Shown here piece after piece: positions 61,030 through 64,000 of a stretch of 64,000 bases of DNA (position 1 is its first letter; each line of letters opens with the position of its first letter). A program made the translations under genes and the position numbers. The notes under the pieces were generated by a model. It had not been told where the DNA came from. It searched no databases and worked only from the letters and a program-made list of their open reading frames with translations. Source of the DNA: Lysinibacillus fusiformis (GTDB lineage Bacteria > Bacillota > Bacilli > Bacillales_A > Planococcaceae); assembly GCF_003049525.1 (NCBI RefSeq), contig NZ_PYWL01000016.1, forward strand, positions 1-64,000. The letters are read 5' to 3'.

Positions 61030-61944
61030 TTATTTTTTAACCATGTGCATATAATGGATCGTTTCAAAAGCTGATAGATAATCTGTTCGATGCTGGAAAT
61101 AAAGCTGTTGAATTGTAGATGGAGATAGATGTTCATAAATAAGTAGATCTGATTGAGCTAACATCTTCTCCATTTCTTCATAACGATAGCACGATTTCAT
61201 GGGTTCACCACCAGCGGCCGCCATATTCACCATATGATCTACTCTGTTAGAGATGCCCTTTTCACTAAATAACGATTCATCAGCATAGTCCAAGACAAGG
61301 GAACTACCTGCTGGAACTAGCGCAAACAGATGGTCTAATAAGCTAGCCAATTCTTCTTTCGTTAAATAATAGGAGACACCTAAGAGACTAAAAAATGTTT
61401 TCTTATACTGAAAGCCTTGATCCAAAAGAGGTTGACTATGAAATTGCTTCGTAAAATCCATCGCTACAAAATGTAAATTATTGATGCGGCTGAGTGACGC
61501 TTCTTGTAATTTTTGTTTTTTGAATGCTTGTGTGGTTGGGAAATCAACCTCAAATATTTCTAATACACGTTCTAAATGGGGGTGTCGATAAGCGAATGTA
61601 TCCAAACCAGCACCCAAAATAACATATTGCTCAACGCCGAGCTGTATTTCGTTTTGTAAGACTCTTTCACAGTATGCGGCACGTGCCAAGGGAGTCGGCG
61701 CTAGTTGAACTTGCGTAATCCATTTTAATAATTTTCTCGAATTGCCTTTATATTTTTCGGCAATTTCCTTATTGAAAAATTCAATACCTTGCACCATATT
61801 GTCTTCAATGCTCTGAAATTCATCCTTAGAGATAAATTCCTGTGCTAGATAATCATCAAATATTTTCGGCGCATCAAATTGACTATGGTGGGCTCTGCTA
61901 AAGGCGGCTATTAATGAAGTTATACTAGATTCCTGCTTCTTCAT
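61030..61944 (-). CDS. Class I methyltransferase, LCMT/PPM1-like
   Basis: 304 residues of the leucine carboxyl methyltransferase type group (bacterial homologues of PPM1). SAM loop VILGAGLDTFAYRHP with the following Asp in EVDFPTTQ, then FSLLGVSYYLTKEE. Bacterial members methylate diverse small molecules, for example in polyketide pathways. AAGGAGTG precedes the ATG. Control is unusual: a perfect consensus promoter and a leader hairpin lie upstream. Confidence 0.85.
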   Translation of the reverse strand: MKKQESSITSLIAAFSRAHHSQFDAPKIFDDYLAQEFISKDEFQSIEDNMVQGIEFFNKEIAEKYKGNSRKLLKWITQVQLAPTPLARAAYCERVLQNEIQLGVEQYVILGAGLDTFAYRHPHLERVLEIFEVDFPTTQAFKKQKLQEASLSRINNLHFVAMDFTKQFHSQPLLDQGFQYKKTFFSLLGVSYYLTKEELASLLDHLFALVPAGSSLVLDYADESLFSEKGISNRVDHMVNMAAAGGEPMKSCYRYEEMEKMLAQSDLLIYEHLSPSTIQQLYFQHRTDYLSAFETIHYMHMVKK

Positions 61945-61960
61945 CCGAACACTCCTTACA

Positions 61961-61998
61961 ATAAAAAATAGGATTCCCCTGGCCAGGAGAATCCTATT
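61961..61998 (-). promoter_or_regulatory. Leader terminator or attenuator
   Basis: AATAGGATTC (61967-61976) pairs with GAATCCTATT (61989-61998), enclosing the palindrome CCTGGCCAGG. Read on the minus strand a T6 run follows immediately, then the ribosome site of the methyltransferase. It lies about 20 bases after the predicted transcript start. Confidence 0.7.
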
Positions 61999-62023
61999 AT
62001 ATAAGAAAATATTTTAAATGTAA

Positions 62024-62052
62024 ATTATAGCATAAATAACTTTTTTTGTCAA
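62024..62052 (-). promoter_or_regulatory. Perfect consensus SigA promoter
   Basis: On the minus strand TTGACA (62052-62047) and TATAAT (62029-62024) are exactly 17 bases apart, with TG one base before the -10. This is the full consensus. Confidence 0.9.
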
Positions 62053-62144
62053 GTTTTTATCTATAGTTAGCAATTTGAATGGTGATTTTTTAAATGGTAG
62101 AATAATATCTAATTAGGTATTACTTGTAAGTGGAGGTGGGCGCT

Positions 62145-62636
62145 ATGAAAATATGGAAATTACTCATTTTACTTGTACTGATGTTTGAATTTGCCCTAAT
62201 TGGTAGCGACAATATCTCTACAAAGTCATCGGATGAATTTGATGCAAGTAAACGAAAAGATTCCCAGCTACAGGAAAGAGTATTGGCAAGGACAAGCACT
62301 CAGGAAATGGACATGCTTCATAGACTTCCACTGAATTATCTAAATGCTACAACTGCAAATGGTGAATTTCATAACTCTTTTTACAGCAATCATTCTCCAC
62401 AAGAATTTGATATTCACTATGATATAAAGAATAAGGGGACACAACCATTTAGCTTAAAAATTTATAATGCAGATGCCAAACTATGGGCTCAAAAAACCGT
62501 AAATGCAGGAGCAAAATATTCAACGATACTAGAAAAGGGTAGCTATACAATGTCAGAAGGGGTGTATAGCATTTCCATCATTACAGTTGATGGGGCAGAG
62601 GGTGTATTTGATTTTGCCATTCAAGTAATCGATTAA
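62145..62636 (+). CDS. Exported protein, unknown
   Basis: 163 residues with an N-terminal signal or anchor (MKIWKLLILLVLMFEFALIG). The mature part has a beta-rich domain (FDIHYDIKNKGTQPFSLKIY and SMSEGVYSISIITVDG-like strands). GGAGGTGGG precedes ATG 62145. No family. Confidence 0.65.
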   Translation: MKIWKLLILLVLMFEFALIGSDNISTKSSDEFDASKRKDSQLQERVLARTSTQEMDMLHRLPLNYLNATTANGEFHNSFYSNHSPQEFDIHYDIKNKGTQPFSLKIYNADAKLWAQKTVNAGAKYSTILEKGSYTMSEGVYSISIITVDGAEGVFDFAIQVID

Positions 62637-62692
62637 AATATTTTTAAATTTTATGTAACTTATTGCAACATCAACCGTCTACCTCATTAGTA

Positions 62693-62779
62693 GAATACAA
62701 AAAACTAAAGCAAGCTAGTAACATTCACTTTTCACAAAAAGACCAGGATTCACTTATTTCGTGACTTCCTGGTCTTTTT
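62693..62779 (+). ncRNA. Tandem small-RNA unit 1
   Basis: GAAT...CTA...TAG...ATTC form a two-part stem (62693-62726), followed by ACTTTTCAC and a perfect 13-pair terminator (AAAAAGACCAGGA / TCCTGGTCTTTTT, ending 62779). The same design recurs at 62857 and 63081. No coding frame lies here. Promoter not clear. Its outer stem has four pairs instead of five. Confidence 0.6.
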
Positions 62780-62790
62780 GTGCGGGTAAT

Positions 62791-62813
62791 CCTATTTTTT
62801 ACGAAAAAATAGG
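62791..62813. repeat. Inverted repeat CCTATTTTTT / AAAAAATAGG
   Basis: Ten-base arms pair perfectly around ACG. It lies between RNA units 1 and 2 and could be an additional terminator or a binding site. Confidence 0.55.
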
Positions 62814-62856
62814 CCAAATAATGAAACCTTTTAGCTGTTTATTCGTATTCATAAAT

Positions 62857-62948
62857 GAATCTAAAGCTAAGCAATATTAATTAGTAAGATTCACTTTCAC
62901 TTAAAAGGCTAGAACTTACATAATTTATGTAGGTATCTAGTCTTTTTT
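62857..62948 (+). ncRNA. Tandem small-RNA unit 2
   Basis: GAATC (62857-62861) pairs with GATTC (62888-62892); inside, CTAA pairs with TTAG. Then ACTTTCAC (62893-62900) and a terminator AAAAG-CTAGA / TCTAG-CTTTT with T6. The stem sequences match unit 3 in both arms, while loop and terminator differ. Confidence 0.65.
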
Positions 62949-63068
62949 GTTAGTTTCCTACTTGCAAAATAAATAGGACATGAGTAACTCCTATGCTCGA
63001 AAAAACATAAATTCCTACCAAAAATTGAATGGAAAATATTTTAACTTGTTCCACGCCTCAACTTAGCG

Positions 63069-63162
63069 TAGTATTAATACGAATCAAAACTAAGTAAATT
63101 AGTAAGATTCACTTTCACAATAAAACCAGGCGCTCTTCTATGAGGAGCATCTGGTTTTTTGT
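63069..63162 (+). ncRNA. Tandem small-RNA unit 3 with its promoter
   Basis: TTGTTC (63046-63051) and TAGTAT (63069-63074) are 17 bases apart, so transcription should start near 63081, exactly where the structured part begins. GAATC (63081-63085) pairs with GATTC (63106-63110), CTAA with TTAG inside, then ACTTTCAC (63111-63118) and terminator AAAACCAG / CTGGTTTT with T6. No gene follows on this strand, so it is not a leader. Confidence 0.7.
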
Positions 63163-63324
63163 TTTATCTGAGATTTTCAGAGAATTAATTTATGGGACAA
63201 TCTAGCCCTCTATTACCACTACTCAGTATTTGGCAGGCATCATGCAGCTGTAGCGATGCTGCCCCATTAAATATGAAGCAACGAAATGTGCTAATGTAAT
63301 AGATATAATCACACGTATAAACGC

Positions 63325-64000
63325 TTATTTTTTCTCTGCCACTATCATTAAAAACATAGGTCTTCGTAGTTCATCTTGCATACCTGGAATAGTTTGTATC
63401 ATTTCCTCAGATGGCATAGGTTCCTTCACAGCACGTATTGTAAATCCCACCTGTATTAGATCATTCATATAAGTGGATAATGTACGGTGATATTTAATGA
63501 CATTTTCGGTAAGGAATGTTGTTTCGCGCATGCCTTCTGTTTGATAATGGTCCACTGGCCAATGCAGTCGGTTTCCTTGTTCATCATTGTACCAATCCTG
63601 TTCATGGCGGGATGTGAAAATAGGGTGCTCCACTGAAAATACGAACGATCCGCCAGGTTTTAAATAGGTATAAACCTTTTTGCATAGTGCTTCAAAGTTT
63701 TGTAAATAGTGAATAGCTAAGGAACTTAATACAACATCAAATTGAGAAGCGGAAAATTGAATGTCCTCAATCGGTATTTGCAAATAGGAAATAAAAGGAT
63801 CATCCGTTTTTTCCTGAGCTTTTTCCAGCATTTTTTCAGATATATCCACACCAATCACTGATTTTGCCTGTTGTGCGCGCGCATATCGACAATGCCACCC
63901 GAAACCACATCCTAAATCAAGCACATGTTTATTTTTCAAATCAGGTAAAAGTGTTTTTAATACATGCCACTCTCCTGCGGCGTCCAGCCCTTGAACAGAA
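63325..64000 (-). CDS. SAM methyltransferase, truncated at window edge
   Basis: The frame continues past the right edge: codons upstream of the first internal start read GLDAAGEWHVLKTLLPDLKN before HVLDLGCGFGWH (motif I). At least 225 residues are visible. The class I methyltransferase motifs are clear (VIGVDISEKML, FDVVLSSLAIHYL). The true start lies beyond 64000. The C-terminal domain with RRPMFLMIVAEK is complete. Substrate unknown. Confidence 0.85.
   Translation of the reverse strand, partial: SVQGLDAAGEWHVLKTLLPDLKNKHVLDLGCGFGWHCRYARAQQAKSVIGVDISEKMLEKAQEKTDDPFISYLQIPIEDIQFSASQFDVVLSSLAIHYLQNFEALCKKVYTYLKPGGSFVFSVEHPIFTSRHEQDWYNDEQGNRLHWPVDHYQTEGMRETTFLTENVIKYHRTLSTYMNDLIQVGFTIRAVKEPMPSEEMIQTIPGMQDELRRPMFLMIVAEKK

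Noticed and set aside
1..64000. CRISPR arrays, tRNA, rRNA and complete insertion sequences
   Set aside because: No regularly spaced repeats, no cloverleaf or conserved rRNA sequence, and no transposase motif was found on reading both strands.

Overview
The window looks like chromosomal DNA from a low-GC, spore-forming Bacillales bacterium, most likely Lysinibacillus or a close relative. The base composition is AT-rich. Shine-Dalgarno sites are strong (AGGAGG type) and TTG/GTG starts are frequent. The window also carries a purine riboswitch, DinR/LexA boxes of the Bacillus type, a GerC germination protein, a YjcZ-like spore peptide, coat-like Cys-rich and Tyr-Pro-rich proteins, and an LCP cell-wall ligase. 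The genus is inferred from this mix, not proven. I saw no rRNA, tRNA or CRISPR array.

Layout. 0.3-15.1 kb is ordinary chromosome: a small oxidase-like membrane protein, an SDR plus MarR regulator with a palindromic operator, an IclR regulator facing an M24 peptidase/class V aminotransferase pair, an LCP protein, signal peptidase I, a purine-riboswitch-controlled PbuE-type efflux pump, a calcium-type P-ATPase, and an SOS-controlled YolD-like gene. 15.2-16.1 kb holds an acetyltransferase with a DinR box inside its promoter and a small membrane protein. 16.3-28.9 kb is an accessory, decaying zone. It holds broken spore and stress genes (YjcZ-like, CD3324-like, an SDR), scattered remnants of an SPP1-like prophage (RusA, small terminase, portal, minor head, scaffold), a few intact cargo genes, and a tiny secreted peptide gene. 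Almost every gene here carries a frameshift or an in-frame stop.

29-34 kb carries a four-gene cluster, all on the + strand: a SUFU-domain protein, a DUF6138-like protein, an ankyrin protein and an unrecognised protein. It resembles an immunity or defence-type cluster without a visible toxin. 34-46.9 kb is mixed: YdcF, nucleoside deoxyribosyltransferase, YbjQ, a MORN-repeat/AAA+ ATPase fusion, DinB, a TetR regulator with two matching operators around its own gene and a DUF3995 gene, a histidine phosphatase, a D,D-carboxypeptidase and a polysaccharide deacetylase with SH3 domains. 47-53.5 kb is metabolic: HutG with GltS and a divergent LysR regulator, then an acyl-CoA dehydrogenase / SDR / APH-kinase operon resembling the 4-hydroxyacid (ACAD10/11, Lva) pathway. 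53.9-64 kb has small membrane, TPR, hydrolase, coat-like, GNAT/AraC, methyltransferase and orphan gerC genes.

At 62.69-63.16 kb there are three tandem units with a conserved two-stem hairpin, an ACTTTCAC segment and an intrinsic terminator. I read these as a small-RNA family and as the most likely undescribed element in the window. The window ends inside a methyltransferase gene.
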